From: Microcoleus sp. FACHB-68
GTDB lineage: Bacteria; Cyanobacteriota; Cyanobacteriia; Cyanobacteriales; Oscillatoriaceae
DNA length: 64,000 nucleotides
Direction of reading: 5' to 3'
NCBI RefSeq assembly: GCF_014695715.1
Contig: NZ_JACJOT010000018.1
Location: forward strand, 186,001 to 250,000
In this document: piece after piece, positions 43,288 to 51,730 of the stretch
Layout: every line of letters starts with the position of its first letter
Numbering within the stretch: the stretch's first letter is position 1
The notes under the pieces: model-generated
Seen by the model: the letters and a program-made list of their open reading frames with translations, nothing else
Database searches by the model: none
What the model was told of the DNA's origin: nothing
Position numbers and translations under genes: made by a program

Positions 43288-43406
43288 CGCTTGCGGGTCA
43301 TTGGCAGAGGAATTCGCACAACAGAGAGCCGGCAGATAGCAACAGACAACGTACAAATTACCTATCAACCTATAGAATAAGACTTTGGCAAGCTCAATCA
43401 ACCACA

Positions 43407-44378
43407 ATGCGAATACTGGCACTTGTCCCCGGTGGAATTGGCGACCAAATACTCTTTTTCCCCACGCTGGACGACCTGAAGCGGTCTTACCCCGACGCTC
43501 AAATTGACGTGATTGTAGAACCTCGTGCGAAAGGAGCCTACCGCGTTTGTAAGTTTTTCCACGACAAGTCTCTTCAGCTAATTGCGTTCGACTTTAAAGA
43601 TCGCAATGGACTGGCTGATTGGGGAAACCTGCTGGGCATCATGCGAGATCGCGAGTACGAAGCTGTGCTGTCTTTGGGACAGCGCCCCAGTGTGGGGTTA
43701 CTGCTTTGGCTGACGGGAATTCCCCAGCGCATCGGCTACGCCGGCATCGGCAGTCCGTTTCTCACCAATCCTGTTTCTCTCAAAACTGAGCAATATGCAG
43801 CCCAGATGTATCACGATCTGCTGCAAGGGTTCGGCATTACCACTCCTTGTCCAGAGTTGGCTGTAACTTTGCTTAAGGAGGATATTCAGTGGGCGGAACA
43901 GGAACAGAAAAAGCTGGGAATTCAGGAAAGTGGCTATGTGATCGTTCACGGCGGTTCTAGCCAAATGGCCCTATCGAAAGGTCTTGACAAAATCTATCCT
44001 GCTGCAAGCTGGCAGAAGATTATTCAAGATTTGCAGCAGCGACAGCCGCAGTTGCCGGTAGTAGTGATTCAAGGGCCAGAGGATGAGGCGTTGATTACGC
44101 AGTTGGTACAGTCAAATCCCAATCTCAAACTGACTGTTCCAGCGGATATTGGAAAGTTGGCGGCGATGATTGCCGGCGCAAATTTGATGCTGTGTACTGA
44201 CAGCGCACCGATGCACCTGGCTGTAGCCGTTCAAACTTATACGATTGCTTTGTTTGGCCCCACCGATCCGCAGAAATTGCTGCCGGCTAACGATAAATTT
44301 ATCGGCATCAAATCTCCGACCGGCAAAATGGGGGATATTTCCCCGAAAATGGTGCTGGACAAAGTTTGGGGAAGCTAG
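43407..44378 (+). CDS. Glycosyltransferase family 9 (heptosyltransferase-like) protein
   Basis: A 323-residue GT9 family protein with the GT-B fold typical of ADP-heptose:LPS heptosyltransferases. The N-terminus RILALVPGGIGDQILFFPTL contains the family loop. The C-terminal donor-site block is near residue 265 (MLCTDSAPMHLAVAV, then ALFGPTDPQKLLP). It would work at the cytoplasmic membrane on a cell-surface glycan. The next gene, 89 bases downstream, is a gmhB-like phosphatase of the heptose pathway, which supports a heptose-type donor, although cyanobacterial LPS differs from the enteric type. Confidence 0.87.
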   Translation: MRILALVPGGIGDQILFFPTLDDLKRSYPDAQIDVIVEPRAKGAYRVCKFFHDKSLQLIAFDFKDRNGLADWGNLLGIMRDREYEAVLSLGQRPSVGLLLWLTGIPQRIGYAGIGSPFLTNPVSLKTEQYAAQMYHDLLQGFGITTPCPELAVTLLKEDIQWAEQEQKKLGIQESGYVIVHGGSSQMALSKGLDKIYPAASWQKIIQDLQQRQPQLPVVVIQGPEDEALITQLVQSNPNLKLTVPADIGKLAAMIAGANLMLCTDSAPMHLAVAVQTYTIALFGPTDPQKLLPANDKFIGIKSPTGKMGDISPKMVLDKVWGS

Positions 44379-44467
44379 TAGCGCCTTCTCGTGCTGAGTG
44401 ATGATTTGTCCTTTGTCAGCACTCAGCGATTAGCAATAACGAATCACCGACTAACGACCATTGGAGT

Positions 44468-45064
44468 ATGGATAAAGCACAAAGGACAGCGGTATTTCTT
44501 GACCGGGATGGTGTGTTGAATGTAGAAGCCGGCTATCTCTACCGGGTGGAGGATCTGCATTTAATTGCCGGTGTGGCTGAGGCGGTGCGCCGGTTAAACG
44601 ACCGGCAAATCTTTTGCTGTTTAGTTTCCAATCAATCTGGCCCAGCGCGGGGTTACTACCCGGCAGCTCATGTGGACGCTTTACACCGGCGTCTTTGCCA
44701 ACTACTGGAATCCGAAGCCGGTGCTCGACTGGATGCGCTCTATTACTGTCCTTACTTAAGCGCACCGGAAGGCGGAACCGATCCTGAGTTTACCCGGTGG
44801 AGCACTTGGCGCAAACCTAATACAGGGATGCTCGTCGCTGCCGCGTGGGAGCATAATCTGGATTTGAGCCAGAGTTTTATGGTGGGTGACAAGGCAACGG
44901 ATGTTGATATGGCCCATAATGCCGGCTGTACTGGCATTTTAGTGCAAACCGGCTTTGGCGAACGCGTGCTTGCCGGTGACTACCAGCACCATACGAAACC
45001 CGACTACATCGCCCAAAATTTACCCATTGCCGTTGAATGGATTTTAAATCGTATTTGTACTTAG
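44468..45064 (+). CDS. gmhB: HAD-IIIA phosphatase, D-glycero-manno-heptose 1,7-bisphosphate phosphatase-like
   Basis: A 198-residue HAD-superfamily phosphatase of the GmhB/histidinol-phosphatase type. GmhB removes the C7 phosphate in ADP-heptose synthesis. Motif I is FLDRDGVLN (Asp12, Asp14), motif II is LVSNQSG, motif III is RKPNTGML and motif IV is VGDKATDVDMA. The zinc-binding CxH...CxC loop of typical GmhB is degenerate: CPY is followed by a Gly/Thr-rich stretch and WSTWRKP, so only one Cys remains. It may be a zinc-free relative with shifted substrate. It follows the GT9 gene on the same strand. Confidence 0.82.
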   Translation: MDKAQRTAVFLDRDGVLNVEAGYLYRVEDLHLIAGVAEAVRRLNDRQIFCCLVSNQSGPARGYYPAAHVDALHRRLCQLLESEAGARLDALYYCPYLSAPEGGTDPEFTRWSTWRKPNTGMLVAAAWEHNLDLSQSFMVGDKATDVDMAHNAGCTGILVQTGFGERVLAGDYQHHTKPDYIAQNLPIAVEWILNRICT

Positions 45065-45806
45065 TGCTCAGCTCCCGCTTTCGCCTCTTGCCTCAGGCGC
45101 TGTTTTCCGTTTCCACCGATCTCTTCAACCACAGAGCCGATAAAGCAACTTTTTCATAGCTATAAAAACTCATACTGTTTAGCTAACCAATATGCTACTT
45201 TTACAGATATTTTGAATGATTTTATTAATAAGTCAAAAAAAAGATCAGGGAATTTACTGATAAAAATTTCTGCATTTGGATAGACACTATTAAATGTTAC
45301 ATTTAGCTCTCAGTGAAGCCGATCATAGTTCTTTAAGTATTTAAACTACATAAAGACAGGAGCCGTCTAGAGTCTAGATGTATAGCTGCGCTAAAACTGC
45401 TGAGGGGACATCAGCAAAGCTAGACTGAGTAGAGCCTCATCCTTGAGACGACATTCGCCAATCACTAAATTTGACAAGAAATCGTATCGCCCCTGGAAGA
45501 GCGAAGGCTCTGAAAATGCCACCTTAATTCTAAAGAATCACGATTTTTCCAGAATCATGAGCAACATAGGTGTCAGTTAAGAGTTAGGTGAAGTGGCAAT
45601 CAATCGGGTCATCAAAAACTGTTAGCCCTCAAAAAGCGAAACAGATGGAAAACACAAAAAAACTGAAGACAGCGTCACATCAACACTCACTTCATTAAAT
45701 AGAGCCGGTTACGTTGATTTTGAACTTTTCTAAGCTCCTCGGTGCATCTGCCTAGACTGGTTTGCCCAGTCAGATTAAGTGCTAGTCAGAACAGGAGAAT
45801 GCAATC
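45065..45806 (+). promoter_or_regulatory. Long (740-base) upstream region of the LysM-M23 gene with hairpins
   Basis: No protein-like open frame is seen. From about 45360 several hairpins follow closely. GTC/GAC and TAGCT/AGCTA (45364-45426) enclose GCTGA/TCAGC at 45399-45415. CTCA/TGAG follows near 45437-45449, then a perfect AGAGC-GAAG-GCTCT hairpin at 45496-45510. AGGAG at 45793-45797 is the ribosome-binding site of the M23 gene. It may be a long structured leader. The key blocks of the c-di-AMP (ydaO) riboswitch, which often precedes wall hydrolases, were looked for and not found. Confidence 0.4.
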
Positions 45807-47363
45807 GTGGAACACGCTACGCCAGGTTTTTCAGATGCCGGTCATAAAGATCGTCCTTCAGCGGCTTTAATTGGATTGGCAATTTCGATGGGGGCGTCTA
45901 GCCTGATCGTGCCTCAACAAGGTGATGCTGCCTATGCAACTGAGCCGGCAGCACCCGAACTGACACGGGTTATCCTTTACACACCCGACTTGATTCCCGC
46001 CTCGCAGAGTGGCACGCCTCAAGAGAAATTGACAGCCACAGAGTTAATCCCAACAGTCCCCGTCAGGGAGTCGTTTAATGCCGGCGTTCAGGTGAAGTTT
46101 AAAGATTTGATACAGTCTTCTGGGAAACTAGCAGATCAACCGGCTCTCAAAACTGTAGTGCCTAGGGTTGCCGATAAGACTGAATCTCCAGCTACAGTCC
46201 TTCCTGCCGCTGCCATCACCGCTCAACCGGCACCGGCAGTGCTGACAGTACCTGTCGTAGAGGTAACCCCCAATATTGTGCTTCACAAAGTACAGCCCGG
46301 AGAAACACTCTCGTCCATCGCCAGCGCCTATGGGGTTTCTTTAACAGAGCTGCTCAAGTTTAATGAGTTAAGTGATCCGAGCCGGCTCGAAATTAATCAA
46401 ACTCTCAACATTCCTCAAACAAGTGCGATTCGTTCTGACTTTTCGGAAACAGCCTCTGATGAAAGTAGTAATCAGTCTGTAGCCGGCACAACTTTAGCAG
46501 CAAGTTCAACTTCTATTGCCAGCGGGTATGCTAACTCTCTCGCCTCCCAAAGCGAACAACCCAATCAGAAATACGTTGAGAATTTAAGAGCGGATCTGAT
46601 GAGGCTTCGGGAAAAGTATCAGGTTCACAAAGACAGAAATCAAGCCCATCTGCCGGCACAAGAAGTGCAGGATGCCCAGCAGCCGGTGGTAGTGCCGGCG
46701 CAGAGAAATCGCTCTGTATCTGCCTCTGGTTTCTCTGCAAATTCCAACACCTCACAGGCACAGATTCAAAAGCTGCGGGAACAACAACGGGAACTTGCAT
46801 CAAAAACTCAAAGTAGCGCTTGGGAAACCGCAGTTGCTGAATCGACAATTGAACCACAACAGATTGCAAAAGCCTCTCTTGGTTCCGAACTGTACGAATC
46901 ATTAATGAACCCTTTAATGAATTCGCCACAGTTACCGCCCCTCAATTCTCCAGACACATATTTACCAAAAAGTCCAGCTTATTCTAATGGATATAACTGG
47001 CCGGCTCAGGGAGTTTTGACTTCAGGTTATGGCTGGCGCTGGGGGCGGATGCACGCCGGCATTGACATTGCTGGTCCCATCGGGACACCCATTGTTGCTG
47101 CTGCTTCTGGGGTCGTTACTTATGCCGGTTGGGATGAAGGGGGCTACGGCAATTTAGTAGAGATTCAACATCCTGATGGCAGCATGACTCGCTACGCTCA
47201 CAACGACCGGATTTTAGTCAGCCAAGGTCAGCAAGTCGAGCAAGGTGAGCAAATTTCTGAAATGGGCAGCACAGGCTTTAGTACCGGCCCTCACTTGCAC
47301 TTTGAAATTCATCACCCTGGCGGTGGGGCGCAGAACCCAATGGCTTATTTGCCGCCGGCGTAG
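45807..47363 (+). CDS. LysM and M23-peptidase domain protein
   Basis: A 518-residue envelope protein. LysM spans about residues 159-203 (HKVQPGETLSSIASAYGVS), which binds peptidoglycan. The M23 (LytM) peptidase is at about 395-515 with all zinc ligands: His416 and Asp420 (MHAGIDIAG), then His496 and His498 (GPHLHFEI), plus His465. An intact site suggests real endopeptidase activity rather than an amidase activator. The start is GTG, with AGGAGA ten bases upstream. There is a hydrophobic stretch near residues 19-36 that may serve as signal or anchor. Likely roles are cell-wall remodelling and septum or filament maintenance. Confidence 0.9.
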   Translation: MEHATPGFSDAGHKDRPSAALIGLAISMGASSLIVPQQGDAAYATEPAAPELTRVILYTPDLIPASQSGTPQEKLTATELIPTVPVRESFNAGVQVKFKDLIQSSGKLADQPALKTVVPRVADKTESPATVLPAAAITAQPAPAVLTVPVVEVTPNIVLHKVQPGETLSSIASAYGVSLTELLKFNELSDPSRLEINQTLNIPQTSAIRSDFSETASDESSNQSVAGTTLAASSTSIASGYANSLASQSEQPNQKYVENLRADLMRLREKYQVHKDRNQAHLPAQEVQDAQQPVVVPAQRNRSVSASGFSANSNTSQAQIQKLREQQRELASKTQSSAWETAVAESTIEPQQIAKASLGSELYESLMNPLMNSPQLPPLNSPDTYLPKSPAYSNGYNWPAQGVLTSGYGWRWGRMHAGIDIAGPIGTPIVAAASGVVTYAGWDEGGYGNLVEIQHPDGSMTRYAHNDRILVSQGQQVEQGEQISEMGSTGFSTGPHLHFEIHHPGGGAQNPMAYLPPA

Positions 47364-47379
47364 TTTGTTGCGGAAGAAC

Positions 47380-47418
47380 TGAAGAGTGAAAAACGCAATC
47401 GGTTCTATTCACTCTTCA
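47380..47418 (+). terminator. Hairpin after the M23 peptidase gene
   Basis: A perfect 11-bp inverted repeat (TGAAGAGTGAA at 47380-47390, TTCACTCTTCA at 47408-47418) with a 17-base loop lies 16 bases after the stop. There is no long T-run, so termination is probable rather than certain. It lies between convergent genes. Confidence 0.6.
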
Positions 47419-47498
47419 TTACAAATTGGCAATTGCCGGATTAGTCGCGCAGGATATTGCGAAAACTTGACAGACAACTCTTTATATCTAGGAGTTAG

Positions 47499-47984
47499 TC
47501 AAGAATTGGGATTGCTAATTAAGTCAAATAACGACTCGTCCAAGTCATAGCCGAGGGTTTGAGCCATCGACATCAACTTAGATTTGCTGGGGACACCCTG
47601 CCGGTGCAACCAGTCGGCGCTTGCAAAAATTTTCTGCATTAAGAAAATTTCTAAAGCTTCTGGGTTAAACTGAATTCCCTCAGTGCGGTGGAACTGGTGG
47701 GGTACCAGCATTGCCACATAACGAGCTAACTCACCGGCTTTCCAATCTAGCAAAATCGGCAACCAGGGATAGCGAGCGTCTAAGCGAATAAACCACAGCC
47801 GCAGTTCCGGGATTTCTGAAAGTTCTCGCGGATCTTCGGGTTCTCTGGGATAGTCAATTTCAAAGCGCAGCTGCCCATCAGCCGAAAGCGCTGGCAACTG
47901 GAGCAATGATTCAATCGCAGTTTGAGCCGGCGACAGATCCAACTGCTGCAAGCACTCCAAATTAAGCGGGATGGTGATGGCCAT
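47499..47984 (-). CDS. CRR6-family NdhI maturation factor
   Basis: A 161-residue protein of the CRR6 (DUF1817) family. In Arabidopsis chloroplasts CRR6 is needed to assemble the NdhI subunit into the NDH-1 hydrophilic arm; the cyanobacterial homologue has the same role. Family blocks are WFIRLDARYPWLPILLDWK and YVAMLVPHQFHRTEGIQFNPEALEIF (both quoted in part). The frame continues 62 codons upstream, but the ATG at 47984 gives the family's normal start (MAITIPLNLE). It is convergent with the M23 gene. Confidence 0.88.
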   Translation of the reverse strand: MAITIPLNLECLQQLDLSPAQTAIESLLQLPALSADGQLRFEIDYPREPEDPRELSEIPELRLWFIRLDARYPWLPILLDWKAGELARYVAMLVPHQFHRTEGIQFNPEALEIFLMQKIFASADWLHRQGVPSKSKLMSMAQTLGYDLDESLFDLISNPNS

Positions 47985-48239
47985 GAAAACAACGGAAAGA
48001 GGGAAAAACAAGAGGCGAAGATGATTCGCTTCCCTGTAGTTTATCAGAGAGCCGATCACCCAGCCCGTGCCGGTTGGCCTAATACTTGAGGCTATGATGA
48101 GATATCTGCTGCCACCCTCAGTTCGCTCTAAGCTCATCCCCAGCACAGGGGCTGCATCCAGAAATCGCAACCGGCCTCAAAAAACCTAGGATAGAATAAT
48201 TAGAAAGACTCTTGAGACTGACTTTTTATAAAAAGAAGC

Positions 48240-48758
48240 ATGAAAGATGAGGCGGTAGCTGTGAAACCAATTCGCTCATTAGAAGATGCTCTGAATCGCT
48301 GCCAGACGCTAGGTATGCGTTTGAGCCGGCAGCGCCGCTTCATTCTGGAACTCCTCTGGCAGGCGCAAGAACACCTGTCAGCACGAGAGATTTATGACCG
48401 ATTAAATCACCAAGGGAAAGCCATCGGTCATACATCGGTGTACCAGAATTTAGAGGCGTTATCAACTCAGGGCATCATCGAGTGTATAGAACGCTCTGAC
48501 GGTCGTTTATATGGCAATATCAGCGACTCCCACAGTCACGTCAACTGTCTGGATACCAATCAGATTATGGACGTACACGTGGAACTACCGGAAGAATTAA
48601 TTGAGCAGCTTGAAAAACAAACGGGCGTGCGGATAACTGAGTATCGGATAGACTTTTACGGATATCGCTCAGTGCCGGCTCGCTCGCCAGCAGACACCCT
48701 TGCCACAACAGCACCCGCTCAGATAGAGCGCTCGGATCGCACTGATGTGTCATTTTAG
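48240..48758 (+). CDS. Fur family transcriptional regulator
   Basis: A 172-residue Fur-family repressor. The winged helix spans about residues 20-90 (GMRLSRQRRFILELL, HTSVYQNLEALSTQGII). The dimerisation part begins at HSHVNCLDTNQIMDV. The HxH of the regulatory metal site is present, but the usual structural-zinc CxxC is C-L-D-T and there is no second CxxC at the end; the protein has very few cysteines. It could be a PerR- or Fur-like protein, and the metal sensed cannot be told. The last 30 residues are a low-complexity tail. The next gene on the same strand is 450 bases away. Confidence 0.85.
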   Translation: MKDEAVAVKPIRSLEDALNRCQTLGMRLSRQRRFILELLWQAQEHLSAREIYDRLNHQGKAIGHTSVYQNLEALSTQGIIECIERSDGRLYGNISDSHSHVNCLDTNQIMDVHVELPEELIEQLEKQTGVRITEYRIDFYGYRSVPARSPADTLATTAPAQIERSDRTDVSF

Positions 48759-49210
48759 GGGAAAAGTCTGAGTTTGTCTGGCTAGCCATTGCTCAGGCCG
48801 GTAAGGTCAGAAAAAAAATTAAGGCAATACAAACACAAATTGCGATCAATTCAGCCTAAAAACACTTTCAAGTTGCTTCTCAAGCCTATAATATGACGGC
48901 AAACTGACTTGCAATTCACAATTGACAAGCAGCCATTGAGCGACTTGGCCCTGATGGAGCCATGCTGAAAAGAGGAAGCAACGCAGGCACGCTCAACTGT
49001 CCGGATACCCAACTTTATTTAGTGGGTATTGAAGTGAAATCAGATTGGCCTGCTACAACGCGTTCCTTCTGCTGGCAAGCTGCCAGTTCCCAACCGAGTT
49101 TGGGGATCGAAGTTAAACCCAAGCAAATTGCTGCCGGCAAACTGTTAATGGCGTTTTAACTGAGACCTCCGAGGCAACAAGCGAACAAAGCGCACCGGAA
49201 AGCTGAAGCG
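48759..49210. other. Intergenic region of about 450 bases
   Basis: Lies between the Fur-family gene and the repeat-rich membrane protein gene. A 65-codon open frame at 48962-49159 has no recognisable features and no good ribosome-binding site; I do not call it. A near-repeat GGTATTGAAGTGAAA / GGATCGAAGTTAAA occurs inside it (about 49023 and 49106). No terminator or RNA gene was recognised. Confidence 0.4.
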
Positions 49211-51508
49211 ATGGCGAACAGACAATTTGACCAATCCCGAACACCTACAGCCCGCAAATTCCTGATGCGACGCCGGCGCCAACCGATCGTAGGGCCAACA
49301 AGGGCCAACTCCGATCCCCCCACTGCCGCGATGCCCCAACCAAGTAGTGACACGATGACTCCCGTTCAAACTGACACACCGAAACCTCACAGCCAGCCCA
49401 GACGCCGGGATTGGGGATGGCCGCTCATTTGGCTGAGCGTGCTTCTCATATTTGGGGGAACCGCAGCTGGTGCCTTTTTCTGGTTAATCACCATGCCGCC
49501 GCCCATCAATTGCGAAAGTATTTCGCCCCTGTCGCCCGATATGGAGCGGCTGCAATGCGCTCAGCAGGCTGCTGCATCGCGCAAGGTAGACCAGCTGGTA
49601 AAAGGGTTGGCCTTGGTGAAGGACTGGCCGGCAGAACACCCACTTTATGGTCAGGCAACCCAGATGCGGGACGAATGGTCACAATCGCTGCTTGAAATCG
49701 CCCAAAATAAAATGGATGGGGGCGACTTAAAGAGCGCAATCGCAATTGCCGGTAATGTTCCGAAAAACAGCCCAGTCTATGCCGACGCTCAAATGCTGAT
49801 GGCCCTTTGGCAGAAGGATTGGGATAAAGGAAAAATTCTTTACAATAAAGCGATAGAGGCGATCAAAACCCAGCAATGGCAGCAAGCAACCGCCTACGCT
49901 CAACAGATGGTTCGTCTGCGAAATGATTACTGGGGGCAGCAACGCTACGGTGAGTTGCTCAAGCAGATCGTTGCGGAAAGACAGGCGTGGGGTCAGCTGA
50001 AAGAAGCGCGGGACTTGGCCACCTACGAAACACCAGACGACTTAGAAAAGGCGCTCTCGCTAGTTCGCAAAATCGGCTCGAATAGCTATGCCTATACGTT
50101 AGCCAAAGCCGATATTGTTAAATGGAGCCGAAAGCTGCTCGATTTGGCGGCTAAACGGCTACAAGAACGGGATTTGGATGGGGCGATTTCTATCGCTAAA
50201 CGCGTTCCGCAGGAATCCTCACTGTATGCAGAAGCTCAAGACTTTGTCTTGCTGAGCCGCGCAGAAATACTTGTACCTAATACAAAAAGTGGGCCTCAAC
50301 AGCCGGCGGCAACCATTGTGGCGGTTCTAGAAGCCCAAGCCGCTGCCCGCAAGCTCGGGCCGGAGCGCCCCTTATACAAACAAGCTCAGGCAAAAATTAC
50401 AGACTGGCAGGCACAACTGAAAGATTTGGTTCAGCTTCAGATGGCGAGTTCTCTGGCAAGTGTGGGCCAGGGATTGACCTACCAATTGGCCATTGACCAA
50501 GCGCAAATGGTGAAGCAGGAACGCCCCAGACGCATCTATGCACAAACTTTGATCGCCCAGTGGCGCAAGCAATTAGAACAGTCACAAGACCGGCCTTATG
50601 TCGTGCTGGCCCAGCAATTAGCGGAGTCGGGAACGATTAATGCTTTGAAGGCGGCGATCACCAAAGCGCGTCAAGTCACCCAAGGCCGGCCCTTACGCAT
50701 AGAGGCTCAAACTCTGATCGCTTCTTGGAATAAACAAATCCAAACGCTGGAAGACCAACCAATCTTGGATCAGGCGCAAACAGTGGCGAAGCAGGGCAAT
50801 CTGGGCAACGCAATTCGCATTGCTGAAAAAATTGGCCAAGGGCGGGCACTATATAAACAGGCTCGGACATCTATTGATGAGTGGGTGGGCCAAATTCAAA
50901 TTGCGGAAGACCGGCCTAAGCTGAATGAAGCAACAAAACTGGCCGCTCAAGGCCGGCTGACAGAGGCGATTCAAGTGGCATCGCAAATCGGTTACGGTCG
51001 GGCGCTGTATTATGAAGCGCAGGACGGGATCGGTCGCTGGGCGGCAGAACGGGATGCTATTCGTGCGGCTCAGCAACCTGCTGTAACGGCTCAGGAAAGT
51101 TATCCAGCAGAATCTTACAGCCCACCGGCACAAGAGTATTATCCCCCCGCAGAAGCTTATAACCCACCGGCCCAAAATTACGCACCGCCGGCAGAACCGT
51201 ATAACCCACCAGCAGAGGCTTATGTGCCGCCGGCAGAACCTTATGTGCCGCCGGCAGAACCTTATGTGCCGCCAGCAGAACCTTATGTGCCGCCGGCAGA
51301 ACCTTATGTGCCGCCGGTCGAGTCTTACAGCCCCCCGCCAGAAGAACCTTATTACCCGCCAGCAGAGTCTTACAACCCCCCGCCAGAAGAACCTTATTAC
51401 CCGCCGGCAGAGTCTTACAACCCCCCGCCGGCTGAACCCCCGGCAGCTGCGCCGCCACCTGCTGCACCCCCAGCGGCTGAACCCCTACCTATGGATGGAA
51501 TTGAGTGA
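49211..51508 (+). CDS. Membrane-anchored protein with helical repeats and Pro-rich tail, unknown function
   Basis: A 765-residue protein. Residues 1-68 are Arg/Pro-rich and cytoplasmic; one membrane helix is at about 71-94. Residues 100 to about 610 are helical repeats of 60-65 residues with a pattern like (A/G)-x-L-x-x-A-I-x-x-A-x-x-I-x-x-x-R-x-L-Y-x-(E/Q)-A-(Q/R)-x-x-I-x-x-W, probably TPR-like. From about 620 on the chain is Tyr/Pro/Ala/Glu-rich, including five exact or near-exact YVPPAEP heptapeptides, and ends PLPMDGIE. Similar proteins are often labelled as chromosome segregation ATPases, but no ATPase motif is present. The periplasmic repeat domain may bind partners or wall; this is inference. 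Confidence 0.75.
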   Translation: MANRQFDQSRTPTARKFLMRRRRQPIVGPTRANSDPPTAAMPQPSSDTMTPVQTDTPKPHSQPRRRDWGWPLIWLSVLLIFGGTAAGAFFWLITMPPPINCESISPLSPDMERLQCAQQAAASRKVDQLVKGLALVKDWPAEHPLYGQATQMRDEWSQSLLEIAQNKMDGGDLKSAIAIAGNVPKNSPVYADAQMLMALWQKDWDKGKILYNKAIEAIKTQQWQQATAYAQQMVRLRNDYWGQQRYGELLKQIVAERQAWGQLKEARDLATYETPDDLEKALSLVRKIGSNSYAYTLAKADIVKWSRKLLDLAAKRLQERDLDGAISIAKRVPQESSLYAEAQDFVLLSRAEILVPNTKSGPQQPAATIVAVLEAQAAARKLGPERPLYKQAQAKITDWQAQLKDLVQLQMASSLASVGQGLTYQLAIDQAQMVKQERPRRIYAQTLIAQWRKQLEQSQDRPYVVLAQQLAESGTINALKAAITKARQVTQGRPLRIEAQTLIASWNKQIQTLEDQPILDQAQTVAKQGNLGNAIRIAEKIGQGRALYKQARTSIDEWVGQIQIAEDRPKLNEATKLAAQGRLTEAIQVASQIGYGRALYYEAQDGIGRWAAERDAIRAAQQPAVTAQESYPAESYSPPAQEYYPPAEAYNPPAQNYAPPAEPYNPPAEAYVPPAEPYVPPAEPYVPPAEPYVPPAEPYVPPVESYSPPPEEPYYPPAESYNPPPEEPYYPPAESYNPPPAEPPAAAPPPAAPPAAEPLPMDGIE
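51221..51325 (+). repeat. Coding 21-bp tandem repeat (YVPPAEP), five units
   Basis: Units starting TATGTGCCGCC occur at 51221, 51242, 51263, 51284 and 51305, exactly 21 bases apart, with only scattered silent or single-base changes (the fifth has GTCGAG in place of GCAGAA). The near-identity at DNA level points to recent slippage or unequal crossing-over. Confidence 0.92.
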
Positions 51509-51617
51509 GGTGAGCTACCTGGTGGCAGAATTGAGAATAGAAAGTAGAGGAAGCGATTAATCGGTTTTTCGCTGCTTTATTCTTGATTGTTGAAAACAAA
51601 CCTTCATGTCACCCTTG

Positions 51618-51654
51618 ATCTTCCCGCTATATCCCTAGGAGATAGCGGGAAGAT
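51618..51654 (+). terminator. 13-bp hairpin between the repeat protein and DUF3685 genes
   Basis: ATCTTCCCGCTAT at 51618-51630 and ATAGCGGGAAGAT at 51642-51654 are perfect reverse complements with an 11-base loop. No T-run follows, so it might be a processed or attenuator-type structure as well as a terminator. It ends 76 bases before the next start. Confidence 0.55.
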
Positions 51655-51730
51655 TAATGGCAATGACAAATAGATGTGCGGCAATCCATCCTTAAAATGC
51701 TTAAATCCTATCTTGTCGCTGACCAGTGTC

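Noticed and set aside
42547-43422. Full-length upstream extension of ispD to 43422
   Set aside because: The extra 45 residues are hydrophobic and unrelated to IspD and would reach into the start of the divergent GT9 gene; the internal ATG at 43287 is the sensible start.
45331-45806. c-di-AMP (ydaO/yuaA) riboswitch before the M23 peptidase
   Set aside because: The context is suggestive, but I could not find the conserved GGGG-A-CCA, GGGGUGAAUCC and CAGCUAACCUC-like blocks.
48962-49159. 65-codon frame between the Fur-family gene and the next gene
   Set aside because: No recognisable domain, no clear ribosome-binding site and an internal near-repeat; a chance frame is more likely.
51222-51560. 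Frame with repeated CRRQNLM-type units, and possible CRISPR-like periodicity
   Set aside because: Both come from the 21-bp coding repeat of the YVPPAEP tail read in another frame; there are no spacers of CRISPR type.
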